Assembly (NCBI RefSeq): GCF_003666015.1 | Contig: NZ_QPLT01000002.1 | Location: 124,001 to 188,000 of the forward strand | DNA: 64,000 bases | Direction: 5' to 3' | DNA from: Halorubrum sp. Atlit-26R | GTDB taxonomy: Archaea; Halobacteriota; Halobacteria; Halobacteriales; Haloferacaceae | Part shown: in pieces, positions 27,648 to 36,728 of the stretch | Numbering within the stretch: the first letter of the stretch is position 1 | How the letters are laid out: each line of letters begins with the position of its first letter | Position numbers and translations under genes: made by a program | The notes under the pieces: model-generated | Told to the model about the DNA's origin: nothing | Database searches by the model: none | What the model saw: only the letters and a program-made list of their open reading frames with translations

Positions 27648-28481
27648 ATGGTCGACTCCGACTGGGGCGACTGGCTGCCGCGCGCGATCGCGGACGCCGA
27701 CCCCGACACGGTGGCGCTGTGGTACTTAGGCTGTAACGGCTTCGCGATCAAGGGAAGTGAGGGGACCGTCATCTGGATCGACCCGTACGTCGGCACGGGC
27801 GACCCGCCGCGGACGATCCGCATGATCCCAATTCCGTTCGATCCGGCCGACGTCGACGCCGCGGACGCGGTACTGGCGACTCACGAGCACACGGACCACG
27901 TTCACGGTCCCTCGCAGGCGCCGATCTTAGCGAACACCGACGCCGACCTCGTCGCGCCCGACGACTCGCTCGCCGTCGCACGCGATGAGGAGGCGTGGAC
28001 GGAGGAGTACGCGGTCGAGGAGGCCGCCTTCACCGAGGTTCGGGAGGGCGACGAGCTGCGCATCGGGGAGTTCACGGTCCACGTCGTCGAGACGCGCGAC
28101 GCCGACGCCACCCACCCGGTCGGCTACGTCATCGAACACGACGCGGGCACGGTGTTCCACGCCGGCGACAGCAAGCCATCGCCGTCCTTTACGGGGCTCG
28201 CGGAGCGGTTCGACATCGACCTCGGCATCCTCGCGTTCGGCTCCGAGGGCACGGTTCCCGACAAGGAGACGGGCGATCCGGTTCAGACGAAGTGGTACAG
28301 CGACGAGAACGAGATCGCGACGGCCGCGAACGACCTCGGCCTCGACCGGCTCGTGCCGACCCACTGGGACATGTGGAAGGGACTGACCGCCGATCCGACC
28401 GCGCTCCACGACCACGTCCGGAGCTACGAGTCACCGGAGCGGTTAGAGATAGTCGAGATCGGCGATCGAATCGACCTGTAG
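27648..28481 (+). CDS. Metallo-beta-lactamase-fold hydrolase (UlaG-like)
   Basis: 277-aa MBL-fold protein. Metal ligands are visible in LATHEHTDHVHG (HxHxDH-type), VFHAGDSK (Asp) and VPTHWDMW (His). The N-terminus ALWYLGCNGFAIKGSEGTVIWIDPY matches the L-ascorbate-6-phosphate lactonase (UlaG)-like subgroup, which hydrolyses lactones or other small esters. The exact substrate is unknown. The ATG at 27648 is placed by a TATA-like box; an upstream frame from 27525 is unlikely to be translated. It is a single gene. Confidence 0.82.
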   Translation: MVDSDWGDWLPRAIADADPDTVALWYLGCNGFAIKGSEGTVIWIDPYVGTGDPPRTIRMIPIPFDPADVDAADAVLATHEHTDHVHGPSQAPILANTDADLVAPDDSLAVARDEEAWTEEYAVEEAAFTEVREGDELRIGEFTVHVVETRDADATHPVGYVIEHDAGTVFHAGDSKPSPSFTGLAERFDIDLGILAFGSEGTVPDKETGDPVQTKWYSDENEIATAANDLGLDRLVPTHWDMWKGLTADPTALHDHVRSYESPERLEIVEIGDRIDL

Positions 28482-28543
28482 AGGGGAGTCGAGCGGCCGT
28501 TTTCTCGGCGTTTCGGTTATCAACCACGAAACCCAGCCCGTGG

Positions 28544-28551
28544 AATTTAAG
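28544..28551 (+). promoter_or_regulatory. TATA-like box of coiled-coil gene
   Basis: AATTTAAG centred about 27 nt before the ATG at 28575, fitting a leaderless start. Confidence 0.55.
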
Positions 28552-28574
28552 CCCCTGCTCCGGGACGTGCGGAT

Positions 28575-30344
28575 ATGAGCGAACGGACGGCGGAGGCGGC
28601 CACGACCGTCGACGAGGACGGCATCCGCGTCGAGAAATCCTTCACGGACGACGCGTTCCCCGTGCCCGCGGTGATGTACACCCTCTCTTCGCACCGCGAG
28701 GACCCCGTACGGGTGCGTATCGTCGATCGGATCCCGGAGTCGTTCCCGATGGATCGGGTGGGGTTCCACCCGGAGTACGAGAGCGAGAACTGGACGGCGT
28801 ACAAGGACCACCGGGTGGAGTTCGAACGCGTGATCGACCCCGACGAGAGCGTCGAGACGGTGTTCGGGATCCGCGACGACGACCCCGACCTCGACGGGTT
28901 CCTCGGGACGCCCGTGATCGAACACGTCCCGGTCGGCGAGGAGATAGAGGACGTCCTCGGCGCCGGCGACACGGACGCGGTACGGGAGGTGCTCTCCGGC
29001 GACCGCGCGACGCTCCCCGGCATGGCGGAGGACGGCGAGCTGCTGGCGGACGATCCGGCTGAAGAACCCGCCGAGGCGTCCGAGACCGAGGAGAAAGACG
29101 TTGAACCCGACGAATCAAGGGAAGCCGGGGACGAGCCGGAAGTCGACGCGGAATCCGACGACGACGACGAGCCGGAAGTCGACGCTCTCGAACCTCGTGC
29201 GGTCGACGAGGGAACGGCAGCCGTGACCGCGCACGAGGGAGGACCGATCGGTACCGCGGCGACGGAGACCGACTCCGAACCCGAACCGGCGGCCGACGAC
29301 GCGTCCGAGGAACCGGATGAAGCCGGCGAGACGGCCGTTGAGGAGGTTCTCGACGACGAAACGGCGGACGAGGAACCGGCCGACGAGACCGGCGAGCCCG
29401 CGACGCTGCCCGGCGAGGGCGGCCTCGCGGCGGCGCTGGCGGCCGAGATCCGCTCCGGCGCGGCCGACGAGGAGGACATCGAGACCATCGAGGAGGCGTT
29501 CGAGGGCGGCGTCCCGCGCAGCGTCGACGTGCGGATCGCCCGCCTCCAGTCGAGCGTGGCCGACATCGAGGCGTACGCCGACGCGCTCGCGGAGTTCATC
29601 GACGGCGAGGGGACGGCACGGGAGATCCTCGACGGGATCGATGAGCGCGTCGACGCCGTCGAGTCCGAGGTCGACGCCCTCGACGACCGGCTCGACGCGG
29701 CCGACGAGGAGCGAGAGGCGATCGCGTCGGACGTCGACCGCGTCGACTCTGCGGTCGACTCCGCCTCCGAGGCGGTCGACGCCGTCGACGAGCGGGTGGA
29801 CGCCGTCGAGGACGACGTCGAGGCGGTCGAAGGCGACGTACGGAGCGTGGAATCGGACGTGCGGGCGGTCGAAGACGAGGTCGCGACCGTCGACGAGAGC
29901 GTCGAATCGGTTCAAAACGCCGTTTCGGCCGTCGAAGCCGACGTGGACGACCTCGCCGCCGACGTCGACCGGGTCGAAACGGAGACCGACACCGTCGCGG
30001 AGACGGTCGGCGACCTGGGCGACGACGTCGAGACGCTGTACGAGGAGGTCGACAGGGCTGCCGAGCGGGCCGAGATCGCCGAGGATCTGGCCGAAGACGC
30101 GGAGGAACGCGCCGCCGACGCCGCGGAGCGCGTCGACGACGTGGAGTCCGGCCTCGACCGCTTCGACGAGGAGTTCGACGACCTGTGGGACGACCTCGCG
30201 GAGGTCGACGCGCGGCTCACCGACATCGAGGACCGCCTCGGGGAGGACCTCGACGACGTCGAGTCCGAGATCGAGGAGATCAACGACCACCTCGACGAGC
30301 TCGACGAGTTCCGGACCAGGCTCAACGAGGCTTTCGGTCCCTAA
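28575..30344 (+). CDS. Acidic coiled-coil protein with N-terminal beta domain
   Basis: 589-aa protein in three parts. Residues 1-130 form a globular beta-type domain (VEKSFTDDAFPVPAVMYTLSSH, VRIVDRIPESFPMDRVGFHPEY). Residues about 140-290 are a disordered acidic linker rich in Glu, Asp, Ala and Pro. From about 340 to 585 it is an almost continuous coiled coil built of irregular heptads (VDAVE, DVRAVEDEV, VETETDTV). There is no signal peptide or TM segment. It resembles chromosome-partition- or adaptor-type coiled-coil proteins only in a general way; the function is unknown. 105 bp separates it from the HisG-like gene, so co-transcription is possible. Confidence 0.75.
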   Translation: MSERTAEAATTVDEDGIRVEKSFTDDAFPVPAVMYTLSSHREDPVRVRIVDRIPESFPMDRVGFHPEYESENWTAYKDHRVEFERVIDPDESVETVFGIRDDDPDLDGFLGTPVIEHVPVGEEIEDVLGAGDTDAVREVLSGDRATLPGMAEDGELLADDPAEEPAEASETEEKDVEPDESREAGDEPEVDAESDDDDEPEVDALEPRAVDEGTAAVTAHEGGPIGTAATETDSEPEPAADDASEEPDEAGETAVEEVLDDETADEEPADETGEPATLPGEGGLAAALAAEIRSGAADEEDIETIEEAFEGGVPRSVDVRIARLQSSVADIEAYADALAEFIDGEGTAREILDGIDERVDAVESEVDALDDRLDAADEEREAIASDVDRVDSAVDSASEAVDAVDERVDAVEDDVEAVEGDVRSVESDVRAVEDEVATVDESVESVQNAVSAVEADVDDLAADVDRVETETDTVAETVGDLGDDVETLYEEVDRAAERAEIAEDLAEDAEERAADAAERVDDVESGLDRFDEEFDDLWDDLAEVDARLTDIEDRLGEDLDDVESEIEEINDHLDELDEFRTRLNEAFGP

Positions 30345-30449
30345 ATAGGCCGTTTTCGACGCTACGCCGCCGTAGGCCTGTGCGGTCGCGTTCTACCGCG
30401 CCGGTTCAAAAACGCAACCCGTTTCACGCGCCCGGACGCAGATCGGTCA

Positions 30450-31355
30450 ATGACAGATCCGGTACCGGTCGCCGTCCCCCGCAAGGGACGCCCGCTCGAA
30501 GCGGTCTTAGAGCGGATCGCGGCCGTCTCGGCCGACGACCGCCTCGACCGGCTCGCGGACAGCGTGAGCAACACGCTCCGATACGAGAAGGCCGTCACGA
30601 AGGGGTCGGTCGACGCCGACGCCGGCCCCTACGATCGGCTCGCGGAGTACTCGGACCCGACGACGACGGCAGAGCCGGAGTTCACGCTGATGCGCGACGA
30701 TCGGAACGGGAAGCCCCGCCGGATCGTCTTCGACGCCGCAACGGTCGATCTGGGCGACGTGACGGTCAAGCTCGTCGGTCGCGAGGAGCCGTTCCGCGCG
30801 CTTCGAACCCACGAGTTCGCGCTCGGATTCGACTCCGCGGACCTCGTCTTAGAGGAGGTGGTCGAGATTCGAGACGCCGGGCTCGGCAACATCTCGGACA
30901 TCAACGACCGGATCGACCCGGTCGACACCGACGTGCGCGTCGTCACCGGACTCGGCGACACGGTGTATCACACCCTGATGGGACGCGAGGACCGGCGGGC
31001 GCCGAACGCGACGTTCGACCGGGCGTATCTCGACGACTACGAGGGACCGCTGTGTATCTCGCCGCGGTACGAGCGCCTCGTCACCGCGGTGTTGGGCACC
31101 GACGCGCTCGACGGCGTCGAGTTCGTCTATCCCGAGGCGGACGAGGAGGAAGAGGCCGCGATCGCCCGGGTCGGACTCGGCGTGTACCTCACCGTCACCG
31201 GGTCGACGGCGCGCGAACACGGGCTCAGCGTCGGTGAACACCTCTTCCCCAGCGAGACGGTTCTGATGCGTAACGCGGCCGAGACGGACGATTCGGTCTC
31301 CAGCGTCCTGCGGGCGCTCGAACGCGAGGCGGCCGACTCGGAGATCCGGGTCTGA
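30450..31355 (+). CDS. HisG-like (ATP phosphoribosyltransferase-fold) protein
   Basis: 301-aa protein. The N-terminus PVAVPRKGRPLEAVLERI mirrors the HisG opening (xxAxPxKGRL). VTVKLVGREEPFRALRTHEFALGFDSADLVLEE mirrors the HisG block where an effector loop precedes DLGITG-type sequence. RYERLVTAVLG, VGLGVYLTVTGSTAREHGL and PSETVLMRN correspond to the second lobe and phosphate loop (HisG: D.V.TG.TLR.NGL). The C-terminal PII-like regulatory domain of long HisG is not evident. It is not in a his operon and diverges from classical HisG, so a different nucleotide or PRPP-related role is possible. Family call is by pattern. Confidence 0.6.
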   Translation: MTDPVPVAVPRKGRPLEAVLERIAAVSADDRLDRLADSVSNTLRYEKAVTKGSVDADAGPYDRLAEYSDPTTTAEPEFTLMRDDRNGKPRRIVFDAATVDLGDVTVKLVGREEPFRALRTHEFALGFDSADLVLEEVVEIRDAGLGNISDINDRIDPVDTDVRVVTGLGDTVYHTLMGREDRRAPNATFDRAYLDDYEGPLCISPRYERLVTAVLGTDALDGVEFVYPEADEEEEAAIARVGLGVYLTVTGSTAREHGLSVGEHLFPSETVLMRNAAETDDSVSSVLRALEREAADSEIRV

Positions 31356-31766
31356 GTCCACGTATCGTATAGCGGTATGGAATATACGCGTGCGGAGAAG
31401 ATGGGTTCGGTCCCGACGCGCGATTCGTCGCGAGTTCCGCAGATTAGCCTACCCATCTGCGATCCACGCGACCCTCCCGAACTACTGCCGACGACGCAAC
31501 GCGGGCCGTGCCCGAATACTCGGGACCATTACCGAGCCGGCCGATAGGGATCCGAGAGCGGCGAACTTCGGGGGTGTTTGGGTGGAGCATACTACCCGAG
31601 AGATATTCGAATATCTGGACCCCAAAGTCGCGAGGTACGGTACTAGAATTTGGGATATTACTTACGCAGCGGCGAATATAGGGTACCACTCGCCGAGATA
31701 AAGTCACTTATCCGCAAATCTGGGATAGATTGAAGTCGCGGCCGTGAGAACCGTCGTCCGAGAACG
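31356..31766. other. AT-richer non-coding spacer upstream of DUF5805-recombinase pair
   Basis: About 410 bp without a credible gene. The half nearest the recombinase pair is distinctly AT-richer than the genome norm. It includes a perfect 16-bp palindrome, AGATATTCGAATATCT, at 31601-31616. A 103-codon open frame at 31390-31701 has no haloarchaeal protein character. It probably contains the promoter or control region for the downstream pair. The composition change may also mark an old insertion. Confidence 0.5.
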
Positions 31767-32147
31767 ATGGGAGGCGATCGACGGTCCGTGAAGACGTACG
31801 TGCCGGCGGAACAGAAAGAGGTCTGGCGCGACCACGCCGACGAACTCGACATGTCGCTGAGCGAGTTCGTCAGGACGATGGTTCAGGCCGGACGCAGGGG
31901 GTTCGCGCCGGTCGACTCCGGCGAGCGTGAGGAACCTGCTCCCGAGGGCGGTGACCCCGGGGGTAACGACCTCGAAAGGGGCGTCCGGACGGCTCTCGAA
32001 TCGGGCCCCTGCTCGTGGGACGAGCTCGTCGAGGCGGTGGTCGGCGACGTCGAGGACGAACTGGAGGCGACGCTCGACGACCTCCAAGAACGAAACCGAG
32101 TTCGGTACAGTGGCCGCGACGGGGGGTACGTGTTGACCGATGAGTAG
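31767..32147 (+). CDS. DUF5805-like small DNA-binding candidate
   Basis: 126-aa protein. The N-terminal segment SVKTYVPAEQKEVWRDHADELDMSLSEFVRTMVQAGRRGF looks like a ribbon-helix-helix domain (basic/polar strand, then two helices). A short acidic linker follows. The C-terminus (VRTALESGPCSWDELVEAVVGDVEDELEATLDDLQERNRVRYSG) resembles a winged helix. It overlaps the tyrosine recombinase by 8 bp, so the two work together. A role in regulating or assisting recombination is inferred from context. Confidence 0.7.
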   Translation: MGGDRRSVKTYVPAEQKEVWRDHADELDMSLSEFVRTMVQAGRRGFAPVDSGEREEPAPEGGDPGGNDLERGVRTALESGPCSWDELVEAVVGDVEDELEATLDDLQERNRVRYSGRDGGYVLTDE

Positions 32148-33171
32148 CACCCGCGCGGCCCCCGATCCCGACGACCCGATCGGGTACTTCCTCGAGGACC
32201 TCACCTACCACGGGAAGACCGACCGAACCAGACAGGCGTACGAGCGCGTCCTGCGGCGGTTCGAGGAGTTTCTCGACGACACCGGCCCGGAGTCGGCGAG
32301 CCACCGCGACTGTATGTCGTTCGTCCACTCGCTTCGGGGCGACGTCGCCGACAGCACCGTCGCGACGTACGCGGCCTATCTCCATCGGTTTTACGGGTAC
32401 ATGACGGAGGTCGGCGCCTTCGACGGCAATCCGATGACGCTGGTGATGGAGGAGATGGACGAGACCGTGGACAAGGACCCGGCGCGTCGCGACGTCTCGA
32501 TCCCGGCGATGCGGTCGTTCGTCGCCGGGATCCGCCACCCGCTCCACCGCGCGCTCGTGGTCACCCTCCTGAAGACCGGAATGCGGGTCGGCGAGCTCTG
32601 TAACCTCGATCTACGGGACCTGTCGGTCACCGATCCGGACCTCGAAGCGGCGTACTCGCTGGGGGGCCGGCCGGCGCTGTCCGAGCGGCCGGACTCGATA
32701 TTCGTGACCGCTGAGGCGACCGTCGGCGAGGAGCTGAACGGAGAGGTTCGAACGGCCGCGAACAAGCGCAAGCGAGGGACCGTGATCCCGGTCGACGACG
32801 AGCTCCGTCGGGCGCTGAAGGCGTGGCTCGCGGTGCGACCGGATTCGCCGTCGCCCGCGGAGCCGTTGTTCGTCGGTACTGCGGAAGGGTGGGGCGAGCG
32901 GCTCCGGCCGGAGGCGGTCAGACACGTCGTTGAGCGGTACGCCCGCGAGGAGGGATGGTACCGGACCGGCGGCGGCGCCGACGAGAACGTCACGCCCCAC
33001 TACTTCCGGCACTTCTTCACGACGCACCTCCGCGACAGGACCGGCGACCGCGGCGTAGTGAAGTACCTCCGCGGCGACGTCGCCGACGACGTGATCGACA
33101 CGTACACGCACAACTGGGGGGATCAGGTGCGGCAGGTCTACGAAGCGAACGTGTACCGGCTCCTGGGTTGA
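32140..33171 (+). CDS. Tyrosine recombinase (XerC/D-like integrase)
   Basis: 343-aa site-specific recombinase with a SAM-like N-terminal domain (TRQAYERVLRRFEEFL) and a catalytic domain. Key residues are Arg149 in TGMRVGELCNL, HYFRH with His287 and Arg290, and a Tyr nucleophile candidate Tyr322 in DTYTHNWG. The second motif His/Trp region (THNWG) is nearby. Length and architecture fit chromosomal haloarchaeal XerC/D-like recombinases rather than a large phage integrase. It is co-transcribed with the DUF5805-like gene. No tRNA or obvious att duplication is visible next to it. Confidence 0.87.
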   Translation: MSSTRAAPDPDDPIGYFLEDLTYHGKTDRTRQAYERVLRRFEEFLDDTGPESASHRDCMSFVHSLRGDVADSTVATYAAYLHRFYGYMTEVGAFDGNPMTLVMEEMDETVDKDPARRDVSIPAMRSFVAGIRHPLHRALVVTLLKTGMRVGELCNLDLRDLSVTDPDLEAAYSLGGRPALSERPDSIFVTAEATVGEELNGEVRTAANKRKRGTVIPVDDELRRALKAWLAVRPDSPSPAEPLFVGTAEGWGERLRPEAVRHVVERYAREEGWYRTGGGADENVTPHYFRHFFTTHLRDRTGDRGVVKYLRGDVADDVIDTYTHNWGDQVRQVYEANVYRLLG

Positions 33172-33196
33172 GAGGTCTGACGGCAAATCGTCTCGT

Positions 33197-33293
33197 ATTC
33201 CGTCGGGCTCAGTCGGTCAAAACGCGTTCAGTGCGAAACTCATAAATCATATACCGCGATACACAATTTGATGTGGGGCGCCCCCGACGGAAT
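33197..33293. repeat. 11-bp inverted repeat downstream of recombinase
   Basis: ATTCCGTCGGG (33197-33207) is repeated in inverted form at 33283-33293, about 75 bp apart, in the gap between the recombinase and the convergent TrmB gene. The intervening sequence is AT-rich (CATAAATCATATACC). It could be a recombinase binding region or simply chance. Confidence 0.35.
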
Positions 33294-33364
33294 CGTACGC
33301 GTGAGCGGGAGATCACGGCTATCGGCGGTCGAGCGGCCAGTCCGCGGGGCGGGTCCGGCTTCGA

Positions 33365-34477
33365 CTACACCTTCGAGGAGGAGTCGAGCAGTTCGGAGAC
33401 GGACTGGTCGGCCGTCTCGGGGGTCTCGAGGGTGACTCGCCTGGCCTCGTACGTCTCCATGATCGCGCCCGGCCCGCCGACGGTGAACTCCTCGGTTCCG
33501 TCGTCGAGCACCAACGCGTTCTCGATGGGGATGTTATTCGTCGTCGGTTCGACGAGCCCTTGCCGCACCGTGGTCACCCGTCCGCGCCGGGTCTCGAACG
33601 GCTCGGAGGACCGAGCGGGACGAACGGACACCTCCGCGATCAGTTCGCGGTCGCGGCGGCGGTGGAGCGTCGCGTCCAACACCGCGTGTCTGAATCTATC
33701 GTACGTCTCCGGAGGCTCGCTCGGCCCGTCGACGTAGACCTCGGTCGCGAGGGGCCAGTAGTTCCCGAGAAAGGACCCGACCAGCGCCGGCGAGAGCCGG
33801 TCCTCGGTGAAGCCGATGGCCTGCTGGTCGGTAGGGGGCCCGACGACCACTTCGGGCGGGGAGAACAGGCCGTGGGTCCGGTCGACGCTGAGGATCATCG
33901 GCCCCGTGTGGTCCCAGACGCGCACCGCGCTACCCAGCCCCTCGAAGCGGTCTCTCTCGACCGCGTCGGTCCCGTCGTCGTTGACCAGTACGAGAGTGAG
34001 TACGCCGCGGTCGACCGCGGACCTGAGGTCGGCGGCGAGGTCCGACACGATGGACGCGTGGACCGAGAGGCTCACCTCGTTTTCAGCTTCCCGGAGCAGC
34101 CGCGAGATACGCTTTCGGACGGTCGCCGTCGATTTGATGACCTCGTAGCGCCGGTCGACCTCCGGGTCGGGCTCGTAGAGCGCGTCGAGGTTCCCTTCGA
34201 GCGTCGAGAGCGTGTCGGAGAGTCGGTCGACGACGGTCGACGGGTCCAGAGCCCGGACGGTCGTCGGCGTCTCGTGGTCGTGTATCTCGACGAGCCCGCG
34301 GTCTTCGAACTCCCCCAACACGTTGTAGACGTACCGCTTGGAGACGTCGGCCCCCTCGGCGATCGCGCTCGCTTTCGCCTCGCCGAGGGTCAGGATAGTG
34401 GTGTACGTGTCGATCTCCTTGTCGGAGAACCCGAACGACTTCAGTTGGTCCCGGAGATCGGGATCGGTTCCGCTCAT
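33365..34477 (-). CDS. TrmB-family transcriptional regulator
   Basis: 370-aa regulator. The N-terminal winged helix covers about residues 8-75 (LKSFGFSDKEIDTYTTILTLGEAKASAIAEGADVSKRYVYNVLGEFEDRGLVEI). A short coiled linker follows, then the TrmB C-terminal domain, which in this family senses sugars or related ligands. It is immediately downstream of the BMP-type ABC importer operon (65 bp from the last permease) on the same strand. It therefore probably controls that importer in response to its substrate. ATG at 34477. Confidence 0.88.
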   Translation of the reverse strand: MSGTDPDLRDQLKSFGFSDKEIDTYTTILTLGEAKASAIAEGADVSKRYVYNVLGEFEDRGLVEIHDHETPTTVRALDPSTVVDRLSDTLSTLEGNLDALYEPDPEVDRRYEVIKSTATVRKRISRLLREAENEVSLSVHASIVSDLAADLRSAVDRGVLTLVLVNDDGTDAVERDRFEGLGSAVRVWDHTGPMILSVDRTHGLFSPPEVVVGPPTDQQAIGFTEDRLSPALVGSFLGNYWPLATEVYVDGPSEPPETYDRFRHAVLDATLHRRRDRELIAEVSVRPARSSEPFETRRGRVTTVRQGLVEPTTNNIPIENALVLDDGTEEFTVGGPGAIMETYEARRVTLETPETADQSVSELLDSSSKV

Positions 34478-34542
34478 GACGCCGGCTTTCGACAGGGCGG
34501 GTAAAGAAGTGCCCGAACGGGCCGAGAGCGCTGACCCGTCGG

Positions 34543-35598
34543 TCAGTCCTCCTTCGTGTACGGTTCGCCGACGGCCGCCGGGACCCGCGTGTACCCGACC
34601 ACGACGAGGACGACGAGGACGGCGACGTACGGGAACAGCCCCGTGATGCTCCCGGGAAGCGAGATGCCGACGGTCTGAAGCTGGATCTGGAGCATGTCCA
34701 TCGCACCGAACAGCAGGGACGCTCCGTACGTACCGAGCGGATTGTAGTTGCCGAACAGGTACGCGACGATCGCGATCCAGCCGCGACCGTCGACCATCGT
34801 CACCCCCGTCCCGGTGAAGCCGCTCCCGATGCCGATCGACAGCACCGCACCGCCGAGCCCGGCCATGAGGCCCGAGAAGACGAGCGTCGCGTAGCGGACG
34901 CGGTTCACGTCGACCCCGGCCGTGTCGAGCGCTTCCGGGTTCTCCCCGGCCGCCTGTACCCAATAGCCGTATCGGGTCCGGAACAGCACGACCCACGCGC
35001 CGACCGCGAGGAGGACCGTGAACATGACCAGCGGCGACGCGTCGAAGAACAGCCGCCCCGCGATCGGGACCTCGGAGAGGACGGGGACGGCCACGTTGTC
35101 GATGTTCGGGAGCGACGGGCTCGAAACGCCGCCCCAGACGACCGTAGAGATGAACGGACCGAAGCCCAGTCCGATGAACCACACCGCGAGCCCGGCGACG
35201 ATCTGGTCGGCCTCGTAGCGGATCAGGAGGACCGCGAACAGCGCCGCCAGCAGGCCGCAGACGAGAGTCGCGACCAACACGCCGAACCAGAGGTCCGCTT
35301 GCCCGACGCCGTCGCCGCCGGACGCGGTCCAAGCCGTGACGGCTCCGAACAGCGCGCCGAAGATCATGAACCCTTCCAGCCCGATGTTGAACACGCCGCT
35401 CTTCTCGGCGTAGAGCCCGCCGATGGCGGCCAGCGCGATCGGCGTCGCGGCCTGAAGCGCCCGTTCCATCGCGCCGACCGTCACGAGGTCGGAGCCGGGG
35501 ATGTCGGCGACGAGAAACGCGAGCAGAGCGGCCGCGAGCAGCCCGAGGCCGCCGACGAACGCCGAGCGGCCGCCGATCGCGTCCCGGACGGCGCTCAT
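34543..35598 (-). CDS. BMP-type ABC importer permease 2
   Basis: 351-aa inner-membrane permease of the BmpA/YufQ (nucleoside-type) ABC family, about nine TM helices. Conserved cytoplasmic loop sequence GLYAEKSGVFNIGLEGFMIFGALFGA and VNRVRYATLVFSGLMAGLGGAVLSIG match the branched-chain-like permease fold. It overlaps the preceding permease gene by 4 bp (ATGA-type), so it is translationally coupled. Confidence 0.9.
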   Translation of the reverse strand: MSAVRDAIGGRSAFVGGLGLLAAALLAFLVADIPGSDLVTVGAMERALQAATPIALAAIGGLYAEKSGVFNIGLEGFMIFGALFGAVTAWTASGGDGVGQADLWFGVLVATLVCGLLAALFAVLLIRYEADQIVAGLAVWFIGLGFGPFISTVVWGGVSSPSLPNIDNVAVPVLSEVPIAGRLFFDASPLVMFTVLLAVGAWVVLFRTRYGYWVQAAGENPEALDTAGVDVNRVRYATLVFSGLMAGLGGAVLSIGIGSGFTGTGVTMVDGRGWIAIVAYLFGNYNPLGTYGASLLFGAMDMLQIQLQTVGISLPGSITGLFPYVAVLVVLVVVGYTRVPAAVGEPYTKED

Positions 35599-36728
35599 CG
35601 GGCGTCACCTCCGAGGCCCGTGTACCGGCCGGCGGCGCGAAACAGCTCCGGCGCCGCGACGAACAGGACGATCAGCCCGATCACGCCGTCGACCAGCTCG
35701 CTGGGGACGTCGAGCGTGAAACCGATGTACTGTCCGCCCGCGTCGAGCCCGCCGAAGAGGAGCCCGGCGGGGATCACCCCGAGCGGATTGTTCGCGGCCA
35801 AGAGGCTCACGGCGATGGCGTCGAACCCGAACGTCGGGAACGTGTTCGGGTCGCTGTAGTACCCGAGGATCATCACGGCGAACAGCGCCCCGGCGAGCCC
35901 GGCGATCATCCCGGAGAGCGTCATCGTCCGGACGATCATTCGGTTCGGATCGACGCCGGAGTACTTCGCGGCCGGCTCCTGGTAGCCGCTGGTGACGAGG
36001 TCGTAGCCGGACCCCGTCTGCGTCATGTACACGTACACGACGGCGACGGTCACCAGTGCGATCCCGAACCCGATGACCGAAAACGACGGGCTCCCGAAGG
36101 CGAACCCCGGCAGGTCGACGTAGTCGGGGAACGCCTCCGTGTTCGGCGCCGCCGCCCCCGGCGGACGCAGGTACGCGTCCAACAGGAAGTAGACGACGCC
36201 GGAGGCGATGAAGTTCAACATGATCGTCGTGATGACCTCGTTCGCGCCGGCGTACGCCTTCATCAGTCCGGGCAGCGCGCCGTACGCCCCGCCGGCGACG
36301 ACGGCGGCCCCGCCGGCGACGATCATCAGAACGACGCCGACGACGGTGTTCGCGGGGAGCAGCGGCGTCAGAAACAGGATCGCGAGGGTGGCGGCGAACC
36401 CGCCGACCACGAACTGCCCCTGAACGCCGATGTTCAACACGCCGGCGCGGAACGCGACGGCGACGGCGACGCCGGCCAGGATGAGCATCGTCGACTGCCG
36501 GAGCGTGAAGGCGACGTTCGAGAGCTCGCCGACCGCCCCGTACACGAGCGAATAGACGAACTCGACGGCGTCGTAGCCCGACAGGGCCACGATGCCCGCG
36601 CCGATACCGAGCGCGAGGGTCGTCGACACGATCGCGATGACGATCCGCTCCAGCACGGTCGCCCGGAGCATCCGGTCGACGATCCGGTCGAGCGCGGCTC
36701 GGACGTGCGAAGTGCCGGCGTCGCTCAC
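35595..36728 (-). CDS. BMP-type ABC importer permease 1
   Basis: 377-aa permease partner, about nine helices, of the YufP type. It carries FRAGVLNIGVQGQFVVGGFAAT and PNRMIVRTMTLSGMIAGLAGALFAVM, the equivalents of the loop motifs in permease 2. It lies between the ATPase gene and permease 2, with 4-bp overlaps at both ends. These overlaps and the pairing indicate one polycistronic importer. Confidence 0.9.
   Translation of the reverse strand: MSDAGTSHVRAALDRIVDRMLRATVLERIVIAIVSTTLALGIGAGIVALSGYDAVEFVYSLVYGAVGELSNVAFTLRQSTMLILAGVAVAVAFRAGVLNIGVQGQFVVGGFAATLAILFLTPLLPANTVVGVVLMIVAGGAAVVAGGAYGALPGLMKAYAGANEVITTIMLNFIASGVVYFLLDAYLRPPGAAAPNTEAFPDYVDLPGFAFGSPSFSVIGFGIALVTVAVVYVYMTQTGSGYDLVTSGYQEPAAKYSGVDPNRMIVRTMTLSGMIAGLAGALFAVMILGYYSDPNTFPTFGFDAIAVSLLAANNPLGVIPAGLLFGGLDAGGQYIGFTLDVPSELVDGVIGLIVLFVAAPELFRAAGRYTGLGGDAR

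Noticed and set aside
31390-31701. A 103-codon frame in the AT-rich spacer
   Set aside because: Arg-rich start, no acidic haloarchaeal character and no motif; I treat the region as non-coding.
33197-33293. attL/attR of an integrated element
   Set aside because: The repeats are inverted, not direct, and no tRNA or phage genes are near; kept only as a weak inverted repeat.
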